A stretch of DNA of 64,000 nt from Oenanthe sinensis (GCA_028671895.1 CM053804.1:997001-1061000); one strand, 5' to 3'. Positions 25,301 through 37,330 are shown, counted from the first letter of the stretch. Notes: a model not told the origin generated them from the letters alone. Program-made: numbers and translations.

Positions 25301-28300
25301 TACTCCCTCCGTCCCAATTTACTTGTCCAGTTTGACTTTCACGCGTATTTTAAGGTGCATTGACTGCATAGCTACATAAGTTATTTTTAAAATTTTCTTT
25401 TTGTAAATAAAAATTTTAAAAAAGAAAATTTAAAAAATAACTTATGTAGCTAAGCAGTCAATGCACCTTAAAATACGCGTAAAAGTCAAACTGGACAAGT
25501 AAATTGGGATGGAGGGAGTACTTGTATCTTTCTTTTTTTGAGGGAAAATATGTTGGTGTCTCATCTAGTGGAAAATTATTGAGCTAGATAGCCAGTTCTT
25601 AGAATGTGCGGTAAACCAAGTGATTTGTTAGCTGTTTAGGTGCAGGATAGAAAGAGAACTCTGGAAACGAATAAAAAATACAAAAGAAGCCAGACAACTT
25701 TAAAACATAAAAATGAATTCAAGACGGACGAGGGTAAAAAAGAAGAAGAGAATTTCAGATGCAGCTGTGCTTACCCAAAGGATGATGGAATTCGCGTATA
25801 TCCATTAACTGGACACCAGTGAACTACAAACGTCTGCAAAATCAACAAAAAAGAATATATATATATATATATATATATAGTGGCCACTAAGATATAAAAA
25901 AAAATCTATTTTTATGATTCTAGAAAAAATGAACAGTAAGCAACAGATTAATTGACAAACAATTCGAAAAAACCAGCCTTGCTGCAGGATAAGTGTTCTA
26001 ATTTGAAAGCTCAGCAAAAGCCTCAATACAACCATCAATACATAAAAAGAACATGTCAGGGTTTAAGCAATAAGACATCAATGTATACTATACAGCAGGA
26101 CATCAGACGAGAAACAAATTTAATTCATGAGGCAGGTAATAGCTCTGCTCAGGATTTCCAAAATCTGACAAGATAATCACACGATAGTTTTGAAGCAATC
26201 AAGGAACATATGTCTAAGGATGAACACAATTAACCATATTGAAACAGATGGTGTGAATTATTAATCCAAAGTAATAGATATTAGAGTTTAAAAGCCTCAA
26301 TTGCAAGTCGAAAGCAGGGGTAGACTCGCTACTTAAAAAGCTTTTAGCTTGCAATTTGGTTGGTGTTCTTACATTTTGGTGAAGATTAGTGCTTTATCTT
26401 CCTAAAACTTGTAGTGTTTTTGTGCTTTTTTGCGATCATGGCCATGATGCTGTTTACCAGTTGACAACAAGTCGTTCTGGCACCTATATGCAGCAAGTCA
26501 TCTAGTCTCGTAGGATTTAAGTTGGCCTCAAAACACCAACCTCGTTTGTTGAAAATGGAAGACACAAAAATTAAAATTTGCATATTTAAAGGATCCTAGC
26601 TGCATTTCTCTTCTATAACGCCCTAATCGCGCTTAGATAAAAATGATCAAATTTTTTATCAATCAAACTTTATGGCAGCACTTATAAGGTTCCAAAGATG
26701 GCTTGCTTTGGGTCATTTTGTAGTGGATTTAAGCTCTAATTTCTTTTATTTCATCATCTTAGCCTTCGGTAAGCCAGTTATAATTATTATATCTGTAAGT
26801 ACGAAAAAAGTAAGCTGAGTCCTCACTTTTCAATATTTAGTGTTTGATTTCAAGACCTCCCTTCTTTCATTAATAGAAAACTATATTCGTGATAAGCAGA
26901 CATAGCAAGACTATTGGTCACTAAGCATTAAGCTTATTCATTAGTATTATTAATCTATTACTCTTTACTAAAAGCCATAATTAATAGATTAATACACCAT
27001 GGCACCATATTTTGGTTAACATCAATTATTAGCCTTTTATACCTATTATCTATCGTGATATATTCTATTTTAATATTTTTACAATAGGATTCCTTAAAAA
27101 TAGAAATTCAACCATAATCCTATTAAAGCGACAAATTCGATAATATAAACATATATTATCATTCAAACAATCATGGTTATCACGGCGCCAAGTCGAGTCT
27201 CACCACCAAGTACCTTCGAAAAGACTAGTCGACAAGTCAGCCAACTGGTCGTAAAAAATCGACCAAGTCGGTTCATTAGGCAGTTTTAATGAATAATATA
27301 ACTAAACACAACAATTTCATAATTTAAATTAGAAGTAACAGAAAAATATGTTCAAATTAAGCATAGTTACAACATAATAACATCCAAATACCATATATGT
27401 CCAAACAGATAAAAACATAAGTGATGACGAAAATCAAATGAAGTTGATGCATGACAAGCTTAAAACAAACATCACCTTGGTCGATTGAACTGCAAAACAT
27501 TTATCCATCCCAAGTTAATCCCCAAATTGATAATGGTTGTAAGTGGATTCAAGTCTATGGGTTTCCTAGAATGACAACTAATATGAAAAGACTGATACCT
27601 GTAGACCTATTATCAGAACTGTTATAGGTAACTCAGCAGTAGATAAAATCCTATCCCAACTAGACACATGTTCTCCTACAAGACACCAAATTAGATCACC
27701 TATACTCTTATTAACGACCTCAGTCTGTGGGGTGAAAGGCGATAGAGAAAACGAGACTAGTCCCAAAAGTAAATTGTAGAGAGCATGATAATAAATATAA
27801 TTATGCAAAATCATTGCGAAACTGATCTTCAGTGATCTCTCTGACCTTATGTAATATTTGTACGATTACGACAGTTAGGCATCACAGTTAGGATAGCTAG
27901 AGATATTGAGTAATAGTTAGCACAGCTAGAGATATTGAGTAATTACAACAAGGATATCTCCTCTAATTACAACCAAGATTCTTTGTGTGTGTATGTAGTT
28001 GTGTAATGCAATACAATGAGATCAAGGGGAATTACTCATATTCTAGCATGGTATTAGAGCCATACATCCTACCCTAGTTCCCATTCTGTTTCTTCAAACT
28101 TTGGATAGAAGAATATGAGTTGCATCAATGGGAGTGGAATCACACTATACATTCTCCTTATAGCTCTCAAGGTGAATCGGTACAAGACATCTCTGAATCC
28201 TATTTATGACATATAAATAAGGTATATATGCAAATTAGGATTCTTAACTTAGTTAGGAATTCGGGACGAACCTCAATACATGCAAATTCCTCTTTCGGCA

Positions 28301-29117
28301 GTCTCTAAATTCTAGGGGTAGTGGTTATTCTATAGTTAGATCACCGTAGGACTAATGGCTTTTATATTATTTATCCATTAAATCTATCTTGATTTTGATT
28401 CATTATTAAATGAATCGTTATGGGTTGTCCTACATGTAAATTCCCCTTTCTGCGGTCTGGAATTCTAGGAGTAGTGGTTTTGTGTAGTTAGACCACATTA
28501 GGACTAGTGGATTTTATATTGTTTATCCATTAAATCTATCTTTTTTCGTATTTTAAATTGTTGTTTTGCATCACTATACTATAATTATTAAGCTAATAAC
28601 TTATTTACTTATTGATTTCCTTTGTTATGCTACTGAATGTGACAATCGTCTACTCGGGTATTTTGAGTTTTTTTATTGTAAATTAATTGGGCATATAAAT
28701 ATATCGATATATAGTACATTGTACATTTTAAAACAACTTGACAGTCAAACTATAGACTACCTGAACTTGACTTTGTGATATCTTTGATTATAATGTTTCG
28801 TGGAAGTTGATTTTGGCAGAAACATGCATAAAAGCGCCACAGAGTAACCACTGATGGCTGAAGTCAAGGTGGTGGTGGATGATAAAAGACAAACTTACTT
28901 GTTTACTTGATGACAGAAGAGTAGAAACATAGTACAAGTGTAGTTGAATAATAGAGACATATTGATGTAGGACAAGTGATGGAAAAAGCAGAAAGAGAAT
29001 ATTTAGGAGAAGTACAAGAGGCTCTGGAAGCCCATTAATTAATTTTTATTTTTTAAATTGGTTATTATATAATTATCTTTTAGAGATTAAGTTGAATCAG
29101 GAAAGTAGTTAAGAGTT

Positions 29118-29194
<77 letters not shown>

Positions 29195-32100
29195 GAGAGA
29201 GAGAGAGAGTCTTATTCAAATAGAAAATAGTTAAAATAGAAAACCTTATCCTTGTACCTGCCGCGTCCACACAAATTAAATACACCCTCACACACAACCT
29301 CACCTATTCTCCTCCATTTTTAATTTGATTTTTCCTGTCAATTGGCTAAGTTTTTTTCAAATCTAACTTCACCACATTTTTCTTCATCTCCCAACGATCA
29401 GTTCCCATACCATATGTGCTATATTCCGGCGACTAGAATCTATAATTAAAATAAATTCGTCACTTATCAGATCCGAACTTCATCCACTTAATTATATTGC
29501 AAAAATCACTAATTTGTATTACAGAAATCACTAATTTGTAATACAGAAATCACTAAATTATATGTTGTAGGTTCGCAAGAAATAATGGAGGTCGCCAGAA
29601 AAATGAAATTTGCCGGAATATAGCACATATGGTATGCAAACTGATTGTTGGGAGATGGAGAAATATGTGGCGAAGTTAGATTTGAAAAAAGGTTCGCTAA
29701 TTAATGGAAAAAATCAAATTTAAAATGGAGTGATTAAGTGCGATTGTGTGTGATAGAGTGTATTTGATTTGTATGTGGGTGCCCCTACTAGTCATTAGAT
29801 TAGATTGAATATGTGATTTAGATCTTATTTTCTATTTTCTATTTTAAGTTATTTTCTATTTGATCACTTGCCTATATATATATATATTATATATATTATA
29901 TATATTATTAAAACCGAAACATTAAAAGTTTGTTAGTCCATCGTTGGAGGGTATTTGGGCGAGTAGTTGTTTAATTGTTGGGCCTGATTTTTAAAAATTA
30001 ATCTCGTAACTAAAATACATCTCTAAATAAAACCCACAAACATTATCCTCTTAAAAGACGAATAAAATTTATATAAACGATATTTATACACATAACATTT
30101 TCAATTATTGTTATAAATATATAATAAATTCAAATCATATAAATAAAATATTCAAATATTAACATGCATCGCTCGAGATATAAGCTAATATATATATAGG
30201 CCATTTCTCTAAAGAGGGACATCTTATATAGAGTTTTGGAGAGAACCTTCTGATTCTAATATAGAATCTCATAAATAACTTTAAAATTAATCATATTTAT
30301 GATTCATAACATATAAATTTTGATTATGATGTAGCATACAAACCATAGATAAGCTTCATAAATAATTTAACACTTAAAAATTTAGAGAAAAATATAATTT
30401 TTAATTTGATTCTATTGTAGAATTCTGTTCTGAGTAATATGATTCTACTGTAGAATCGTTTAACTAATTGTTCATTATTATAGGCGATTTTAATGTGTTT
30501 TTATATGTAAATTTATTTTAGATTTATTTATACTTATATTTAATGAATAATGAGAATAATATATATATTTTGTGTGTATATAAGGTGGTTCTCTACGGAA
30601 CTCTATATAAAAAGATCTCTCCAGAGTGTCACTCTCTATACACATATATATATATATAGATATATATATAGAGAGCTCAAATGAGAACCTTTCTTAAAAT
30701 GAGAACTGAAACTGAATCTAAACCCCACATTTTTTACATCTACATTTAATCCTAGCCACATAAATATAAATTTAAAGTTTATTCTCTCTCCCCCGGCCTT
30801 ATTTTCGTTTCTTATCTTGTTCAATTTCACCCGATATTCTTCTTCTCCCCAAAATTATTTTTTTATTTAGTGATTTGTGTAATTATATTTGGTAATTCGT
30901 ATACAGAATTTAGTGATTTGAAAGATGCTATTATAGATCTGTGTAAATTAGTGACTACGGTATCATTGGGCAGTCATAGTTGTTGAAGAGAAAGAGAGAG
31001 AGTTGTGGTTATTGAACAGTGGTGATTTTGTGAGAGATTGAATGGAATTTGAGAGGTTGTGGTGTAATAGTGGTCACTGTAATAGTGGTGTTGGTGGAGA
31101 AGGGTGATAACGGTGGTTCCACGATGGAGGAGAGGTAGGTAGTAGTATAGATGGTGGCAGGGGTACGCTGACTTGTAAAATTATATATGTGTGTAACTGT
31201 GTATATATGATGGTGAAAATAATTTTATGATTGGGTTCTCAATTCTCGTTATGAGGAAGATGTCATTGGAGCAGTCCCTTATATATATGTGATTTCCCAT
31301 TTTATTCTATTCATAGAGTTCTAATATTGGATTAATATATCATTGTTTTCTCGATTTTCTTTTGCAAGAGATTCCTAAAACCATAAATCATCACCTCCCA
31401 TCAATGTCGTATAGTACAAGAGCCACCGTTACTTCACCCATATACCACTAAAAACTGCTCAATCAATCCACCTGCTCCACAAGACCCTTCGTAGACAGCC
31501 ACCAGTTACCCTAAAACAAAATGCCACAACCTTTAACCGAGGCCTTTTATCAAACACCTTCACCCAGAAAATTAAAGAAAAGAATTCAAAAAACGATAAT
31601 AAAGAAAAGCAGAAGAGAGAACAGATTGAAAAGACGGGTGAGAAACGAGTGAGAAAGAGAACACATGCCTGGAAACTTCGCTGAAATTCATCACCAACAG
31701 GAACCCATATTCCTGGTAGCAACCAGTATACATACATGTACATATATTTCTATATGTATATCCGGCTGTTATTTGTTTGAGCCTTTTAGTTACTCCCTCC
31801 GTCCCTATTTACATGTCCACTTTGTTTTTTGTGCGGTCAAATTGACTCATCTTTGAATATAATTTAAAAATAATATGTAATTAAAAAAATTAAAATTTTA
31901 TATTATTAAAAAGTATATATAATATACTTTAAAATGTATTTTTTAGTTTTTTGAAATTATAAAAGAATAATTTTTAAATTACGGTCAAAGATGAGTCAAT
32001 TTGACTCCAAAAAAGTCAAAATGGACACGTAAATAGAGACGGAGGGAGCATTAACCCAGCCTATTTTGAAGCCGGAAGCGAACAGCCTACTATATATTTT

Positions 32101-35100
32101 ATTCACAAACTGCAATTAAATAACTCCGAGTTCATACAAAAGTTCCATTGAAACTGAAGCCTGAACTTTAAAGACTATACAGTTCTGTCCCTGAAATTTT
32201 CGTAATGTACAAAACAGCCCCTGCAGGTTTCTGAATTTTCAAAACAGCCCCCGATAATTCTAAAATTTGCAAATCAGCCCTTAATACACAATGATTAAGA
32301 TGCAAACAGTCGTCTTGATACATAGATCTGCTACATATTGTTGACAACTTTTAGTGGTTAATTTGTCGGATAACAAGAAAATGGTTTTTATTGCTGCAAA
32401 GTTCAAGAAGAATTCCTTGTATTTAGTGGGAACTATACCAGATCAGGGTATCATCATATTGCAACATGGAAAGACATGAGAAGTAAAGAAGTAAGTCTTG
32501 CAAACTGCACTTGACAATTTTATGGTTTGACACCACAAACTGAGTTCGGATTTACTCATTTCCGTGTATCTCGAGAATTGCATCATGATATATTATGTGA
32601 AGTAGCTGGTAGTAGATGCTTATATTAAAAGATGCCATCAAGATTGCATATTTAGTTGAGGATGATCTGAAAAGGAGAAGCATTAGGAGGAGATCATTCT
32701 CTAGCTGATTGATGAATGAACTTTTCGGACACTGTTCCGGACAGCAAATGGGTGCAAGCAAATATAATCTTGCTCTAGCTCATCCTAAGCTAGTAACACT
32801 AGTGGTAGCAGGTTTTCTAATTGCATACATATTGAGCACAAGACATTTTAATGTCCTTTGAAACAAAAATACCCTTCAAAGAGTCCATTTGGTGGAAAAT
32901 CAAAATCCTGATGATTTCTATGTTGGGATGACTAAAGAAGACTTATAACAGGAGGATCAGCTAGCAAAGGCAGATGATCTTGGGGTTATGCAAGAAACAC
33001 ATGAGGATGTGAATAATCCACATATACCATGTCAACAAATCTTTCACACTAGAGTTACATGTGCTCGTAAGTTGTGTTTTCTTGTCATTAATACTACTAC
33101 TTGCACAAATGTTATATCTGCTAATACTATTAAGAGTTTGGGCCTAATGATGGAGCTTCATTCAAATCTTTATGATATACATTCGATTAATGATGCGCGG
33201 TTTTGGGTTCCTATGAAGGCACTTAGTTAAATTTTCTATTAGGGAAGTTCAATGACGAGGTTGTGTGTGATATACTAATATTGAAGACTTGTGATGTCAT
33301 TTTGGACATCTATAGCTTGGAGATGCTCATCATGTGCCACGTACCTAACACAAATACGACTATCAAGGGTGGTCATATATATACTCTTTCTTATGCTAGT
33401 TCTCACTTGCCAGCTGTGGGACAATCTTTGGAAGCAATGAAGAAGCCCAAAGAGACTATTTGAGGGCAGTATAAAGTTTTAGGAGCCCAATAATCAGGAT
33501 TTTATTTGTTGGTTTTTAAATTAGGAATGATACAATTATCTTTTAGAGATTAAGTTAAATTAGGAAAGTAGATACGATCATCAGAATTTTATTATTAGAT
33601 TAATGTATCGCTGTTTTCTCGATTTTCTTGTGAGAGATTCCCAAAACCCTAGATCAGCCCCATCCCCCATCACATATTATTTCTTTAAAGCCAGAGACGC
33701 ATAGAAGCACAAGGATTCATCTAGAGGTGTGCATCTAATCGAACACAGGTGCAAGAGTAAAAATACATTAGAAATAGATGTGTATGTGTGTGTGCGCACG
33801 CATAAAAATAAAAATGTATATTCAATAAGTATCATATAAAGCATATAAATAATTTATTATGAAGCAAATACAACTCAAATGAGGGAAAAATATTACATAA
33901 TCAACAAACTAATAGCCTTAAATAGTTTCCTCCTCGGACAAACTAATATACATTGTGTTGGAATTTTTTGACCTTATTTATTGGCATAGTTCTATTACAT
34001 ACATTATTAACAAAACAAAAAGGATTTGTTACATAAATACATAAAATAAATGTAATCGACACAATGCATAAACAAAACAAGCCATCCGTATTAAGCAAGT
34101 ATTAGCAGACATTATATAATAGCATTTAGCACTAACTACTGTCATAGTATATATTAAAAGTTGTGTGCAGATTCACAAGAATTATGCTAGTATAGTAAGT
34201 CCAGCATGGATTCATCAGTGTCACAATCAGGCAACCATGAAATGGGTACAGAACCCCACAGCAGAATTAATCATACTTTGTAAATATCAAAACAGTGCTT
34301 ATAAAATCTATAAATGGACTTTGTCCCCACAGGATATATTATGCAAAAATTGTTTACTTGAAAACATCAAAACAAAGTTGTACTATTCTACTCTCAATAG
34401 AATGGTAAAAAGTGCCTGAGATACGAGCCCAGGAAAAAACACAACAATAAGGATTAGGCCAAACAAAGGGAAGTGCCTTGAAGATTTTCTCACCATTTCA
34501 GAGTGGTTTGGACCAGAAGGATATTCTTCAAAAATCCAGTCCTCCGTGTCATCTTCAGCATCTGAACGGGAACCGTTTGAATAAAGCCATTGACCTTCTT
34601 CTATCTTTCGACAATTCGGACATTCCATAGCTCCCTTAATATTAAATGCAGAGCCAATGCAATCTGCAGATAACCATGAAAGACTAAATATTTATCACCA
34701 ATATTATGAGGCAAGAGGACATCTAGTATACAAATTTCAAGAAATCAAAATATGGACCTTATGACCTAAAAGGGAATGCCCCTAACACAATAGTACAATA
34801 CAATAGCTAATTATCTTTTTAAGCATATACAAACTTCCTAGGTGATTGGTGTGACTCGAGTGTAAGTTCCACACCTACAACACCCTCAGGCACAATCTTT
34901 TCTTATTTTGTGGTAAGAATGTAAGAGGACTAGAGTTAATTAAGTTTAAACACTATAACTTCAACCAAAATGTTTGAAATTTGTACATCAATGAAGTAAT
35001 GATGAAGAGATAAACAATTTAAGCAAATATATATATATACTACAAATCATTTTGGCCCACAAACATAAAAAACCAGTAAAAACAAATTACCAGACACTGT

Positions 35101-35868
35101 AGTACATATCACTGGTCACGGTATTACAAAATCACCGGTCTCAGTAATACAAATAGTTTGTAATTTACAGCCTAAATTAGTTTGTATGTACATGAACACA
35201 CATGAATATGTCCAATAAAGTTAATGTAAAAGCATAAAATTTAAGCTTTCATTTAACATTTTTTATACATCGGATGATTCTCAAATGGGAACATGGTGAA
35301 TGATGATCAGACTGGACCATCAAAAATTATTTCAGCTTTATACAAACATATCTTTTACGATAAATCACATGACTGGCATCTCTTTACATAAGCTATAAGT
35401 CCTAATTGATAAAAGGGATTTACATTATTGCTATAGCATTTACACATTTACTATTGCTACAACATTTACACATTTTATTTCAAGCTACAATTTGCAATTC
35501 AAGAGAACAATATGTAATTAAGCAAGCAATTCCAAACTTACAAAAATTTACCTAACCTTCGTAAATTAACCATTGCTAGAAATTAACTTCCAATTTCAAG
35601 AAAAATTTAAATATATATTCAATCAAAGCAGCCAAACTGAGAAAAAGTTAACTAATAATTTGAAAAACATTATTATATTTTCTATAGATTAAAAAGAAAT
35701 TAAAATAATATCTCCACAATTACCCAAATGAAATTGATGGCCGCATTGAAGTTTTGCACTAGACCGACCACCGGTGACAATTTCGAGACATATAGTACAA
35801 GTCACCGTTGGCAAAGCTTCCCCACGTCCATCGCCATCATCTACACGTTCGAGATCTCCAAAATCCAT
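22328..35868 (-). CDS. RFI2: RFI2-like RING-H2 E3 ubiquitin ligase, gene A
   Basis: Coding exons (minus): 35724-35868, 34494-34663, 25775-25833, 23706-23731, 23249-23633, 22328-22805; total 1,263 nt, 420 residues. All introns are GT-AG and phases join. The RING-H2 ligands are C24, C27, C42, H44, H47, C50, C63 and C66 (CTIC, CGHQFH, DC, CPNC), followed by a KGQW-type motif (EEGQWLYSNG) and VHWCP in exon 3. The C-terminal two thirds is Ser/Pro-rich with HAWERE near residue 365. This order (N-terminal RING, VHWCP, HAWER[DE]) matches Arabidopsis RFI2, a nuclear E3 ligase that dampens phytochrome and photoperiodic signalling; transfer of that role is inference. Arabidopsis RFI2 is somewhat shorter (about 360 residues). 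The start is the first ATG in frame and has A at -3 and G at +4. Gene B is a tandem paralogue. Introns 1 and 2 split the RING from the rest, with 8.7 kb of transposon-filled DNA in intron 2. Confidence 0.88.
25303..25518. mobile_element. Stowaway MITE in intron 3 of gene A (second copy)
   Basis: Same 216-bp palindrome as at 14969-15184, flanked by TA. It sits between exons 3 and 4 of gene A. Gene B has no such element at the matching place, so it arrived after the A/B duplication or was lost from B. Confidence 0.9.
27850..28048 (+). mobile_element. Copia-type LTR with primer-binding site (second copy)
   Basis: Identical to 17516-17714, with TGGTATTAGAGCC immediately after it. It lies in intron 2 of gene A in antisense orientation to the gene. 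Confidence 0.65.
28963..29117 (+). mobile_element. Left part of an interrupted Ty3/gypsy LTR
   Basis: Starts TGATGTAGGACA. The words AGCCCA..., TTATCTTTTAGAGATTAAG and GGAAAGTAG match 33490-33570, so it is LTR sequence of the same family. Identity to that second LTR breaks at 29117 and resumes at about 31318, so about 2.2 kb of TA repeats and fold-back elements interrupts it. The first contig copy is at 18629-18783. Confidence 0.6.
29120..29209. repeat. (TA)n then (GA)n microsatellite
   Basis: About 35 TA units (29120-29190) followed by about nine GA units (29192-29209). The first contig stops just where this tract starts. Confidence 0.95.
29209..29869. mobile_element. Fold-back element 1, ~660 bp
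   Basis: The left arm (29211-29433) and the reverse complement of the right arm (29590-29868) align over more than 200 bases: CAAATAGAAAATA at the tips, TTTTCAAATCTAACTTC in the middle and CCATATGTGCTATATTCCGG at the inner end. The central loop contains a 24-bp tandem unit (AGAAATCACTAATTTGTA). It is flanked on both sides by TA repeats, so it inserted into a TA microsatellite. No coding capacity. Confidence 0.8.
30199..30634. mobile_element. Fold-back element 2, ~435 bp
   Basis: Left arm CTTATATAGAGTTTTGGAGAGAACC pairs with right arm GGTTCTCTACGGAACTCTATATAA. The arms are about 45 bp, the interior is A+T-rich with two near-copies of GATTCTA(A/C)TGTAGAATC, and TATA repeats flank both sides. 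Confidence 0.65.
30664..31285. mobile_element. Fold-back element 3, ~620 bp
   Basis: Left end GAGAGCTCAAATGAGAACC...AAAATGAGAACT pairs, with mismatches, with right end GGTTCTCAATTCTCGTTATGAGG...CATTGGAGCAGTCCC. TA repeats flank it. The interior has a G-rich GGTGGT stretch without an open frame. Confidence 0.5.
31318..31405 (+). mobile_element. Right part of the interrupted Ty3/gypsy LTR
   Basis: ATTGGATTAATATATCATTG...TCTCGATTTTCTT...AAGAGATTCC matches 33590-33650 and ends ...CCATCA as the other LTR does. A decayed primer-binding-like string (GTATAGTACAAGAGCC) follows. Confidence 0.5.
31793..32048. mobile_element. Stowaway MITE in intron 2 of gene A
   Basis: Begins CTCCCTCCGTCCCTATTTAC and ends GTAAATAGAGACGGAGGGAG (256 bp), with TA on the left and a mutated CA on the right. 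The arms include the common GTCAAATTGACTC block. Confidence 0.9.
32160..32290. repeat. Degenerate ~36-bp tandem words
   Basis: The phrase AAAACAGCCC...GAATTTTC/AAATTTGC occurs three to four times in a row with drift (CTGTCCCTGAAATTTTCG, CAGCCCCTGCAGGTTTCTGA, CAGCCCCCGATAATTC, CAGCCCTTAATAC). Such phrases occur in some plant transposon ends; the origin is not settled here. Confidence 0.45.
32988..33400 (+). pseudogene. Decayed Ty3/gypsy protease region
   Basis: The frame at 32988-33230 reads like the N-terminal part of a retropepsin region (CQQIFHTRVTC...LVINTTTCTNVISANT...LGL), where an intact element would have a DSG-type active site followed by a Cys. The catalytic Asp is Asn here. A frameshift near 33230 leads to VVCDILILKTCDVILD, the usual downstream block. 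It is dead and lies between the two LTR pieces at 28963-31405 and 33430-33672. Confidence 0.6.
33430..33672 (+). mobile_element. Second LTR of the broken Ty3/gypsy element
   Basis: The right end TTCTTGTGAGAGATTCCCAAAACCCTAG...CCCCCATCA and the middle TTATCTTTTAGAGATTAAG match the interrupted LTR at 28963-31405. The left edge is uncertain. Confidence 0.5.
33673..34480. other. Intron 2 of gene A, exon-2-proximal part
   Basis: No gene. The segment 34190-34480 aligns loosely with 44590-44880 in gene B (GGGTACA(G/A)AA(C/T)CCCA, ATCA(A/T)ACTTT), so this is inherited intron sequence rather than transposon. Confidence 0.5.
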
Positions 35869-35989
35869 TATTAAAACCTTAATTACAAACTCAATCACTA
35901 TATGTATAATTTATAGTCACAATTTTTTGGAATTATCATAAACTAAGAAATGAAAAACTTAAATTAAGGAGAAACTAAAACCAACTGCT
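35869..35989 (-). other. Probable 5' UTR of gene A (exon-1 side)
   Basis: Upstream of the ATG the sequence stays A+T-rich without an in-frame ATG. At 35990 the minus strand reads TTATTTCAG followed by AGCAGTTGG, a good 3' splice site. Gene B has ATTTCAG followed by AGCACAT at the equivalent place (53888). This suggests a 5' UTR intron shared by both genes. Confidence 0.45.
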
Positions 35990-36099
35990 CTGAAATAAGA
36001 GGGTTTTGAAGAGCCATGCACACACCAAGTCCACAAGAAAAAATTAATTTATCTAAGATATGAATATAAAGAGATAAGGATGAAACGAAGATGAAAGTT

Positions 36100-36560
36100 A
36101 ATGAAAACTGTAGACACAACATCAGCTAGTTTAGCATTTGTTTTTTTCTTTACTTTACTTTACTTTTCGCACTTGTTTTATTCTCTTACTCACGTTCTGT
36201 CTCTATCCTTAGCCATCAGATGTAAATCGTGACGTATTTTGAAAGGAACCTACGGTAGGTGCAGCTTATATGCTACAGTAGCATGATTTAATGTGTGCCG
36301 ATAGTTTAAAGAAAAAGTCATCAAAACATCACACTCTTAGATAATTCTAGATCAAGATAGCACAATTAAAGAATATAATCTTTTATTGCTCCATATACAA
36401 TTTTTAAGGATGCATGTCATAATAAATCAAAAAAAACATTTACTCTTGCTGTCAAGTACTGTGTATCTTCAGCATGTGCATTAACTAATACCCATTTATG
36501 TTAAGCGCAACATTAGCCACGCATTATGGGGGCCATTAAAATACATTTGGGCAATGTGCA
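36100..36560. other. Non-coding DNA, no gene seen
   Basis: A pyrimidine-rich segment (36120-36210) lies just outside the gene A 5' UTR acceptor. If the upstream UTR exon at 38998 is wrong, this could instead be the core promoter of gene A. No TATA box stands out. Confidence 0.35.
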
Positions 36561-36564
36561 CTGC

Positions 36565-36667
36565 TTGTGCATCTTGTTGAAAATGCATGCTTATCCTCTT
36601 CATAATGCGCATATTTTGTGCATCTTGTTGAAAATGCATGCTTATCCTCTTCATAATGCGCATATTG
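36565..36667. repeat. Perfect tandem duplication, 2 x 51 bp
   Basis: The unit TTGTGCATCTTGTTGAAAAT...CTTCATAATGCGCATA occurs twice in direct succession, apparently without a change, so it is recent. Confidence 0.9.
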
Positions 36668-37029
36668 AACCAATTAAGGCCTCCTAAAATCTTAAAAAAT
36701 TAAGGAGAGTTTGATACTATATCAAATCCCGGTTTATGGAGAGATCTCGGATTAGAACCCTCCCACACCCGGTATTTAAATTAATATACTTGTTTGTTTG
36801 GTATTTGGTGCTGCTGTTAATTTGTCCACTCGTACGAGTGAGGGAGAATGATGAATAAAATGTATGATCCAATTAAGGCTTTTTCATAAAACCTGAGCAT
36901 GTTACTTAAAGGTTTATGATGACATTGTTTATAATGTCAATGTCAGAACATTTGAAAGAACTACTCAGTCAAAGCAACAAGCAAGTGCATAATTCTTAGT
37001 CAAAAATCATTATTGGAAACAATCAATCC

Positions 37030-37330
37030 GATCGTTGGGAAGGGTGATTGATGCAGACGAAAATTTCAAGGATGAATATTAAAAGTAGAAACAAGAATAA
37101 CAATAATCATGGGAGGATTAACTGCAGAAAATTCACTAACCCAAATATTTCTCAACCGTAGAAGGGAGAAAAAAATATGGATTGCTACAAGGAAAAGACT
37201 CAATTCAATATTGTCATAAAAATTTATGAGGGTTGTGCGATTTATACAAGGAACCAAAACCCTAAAACCATAACATAATGGACTAGGGCCCAAAATAAAT
37301 GGGCTTATTATAAATAATCTACATAACTAA
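37030..37330 (-). mobile_element. Decayed LTR remnant
   Basis: On the minus strand it shares GGGCC(C/A)TAGTCCATTATGTTATG, an AGGGTTTTA-type phrase and a (G)TTAGTGAATTTTCTGC phrase with 45310-45600. Both look like 3' halves of the same old LTR family. No coding sequence is attached. Confidence 0.45.

Larger units (their letters stand above)
18884..29117. repeat. Second copy of 10,234-bp contig overlap
   Basis: Begins abruptly at the right gap edge, inside the solo LTR, and leaves identity at 29117, where a ~70-bp TA microsatellite begins. The first contig therefore stopped at a simple repeat that assemblers often fail to cross. This copy is continuous with exons 1 and 2 of gene A and should be taken as the real locus. 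Confidence 0.95.

Noticed and set aside
31459..31743. 94-codon minus-strand Phe-rich frame
   Set aside because: It lies in transposon-derived intron DNA just after an LTR end; hydrophobic repeats reflect A-rich sequence on the other strand.
35869..35898. Upstream extension of the gene A start by ten codons (and nine codons in gene B at 53779-53805)
   Set aside because: The extended frames begin with GTG and TTG, not ATG; the first ATGs are at 35868 and 53778.
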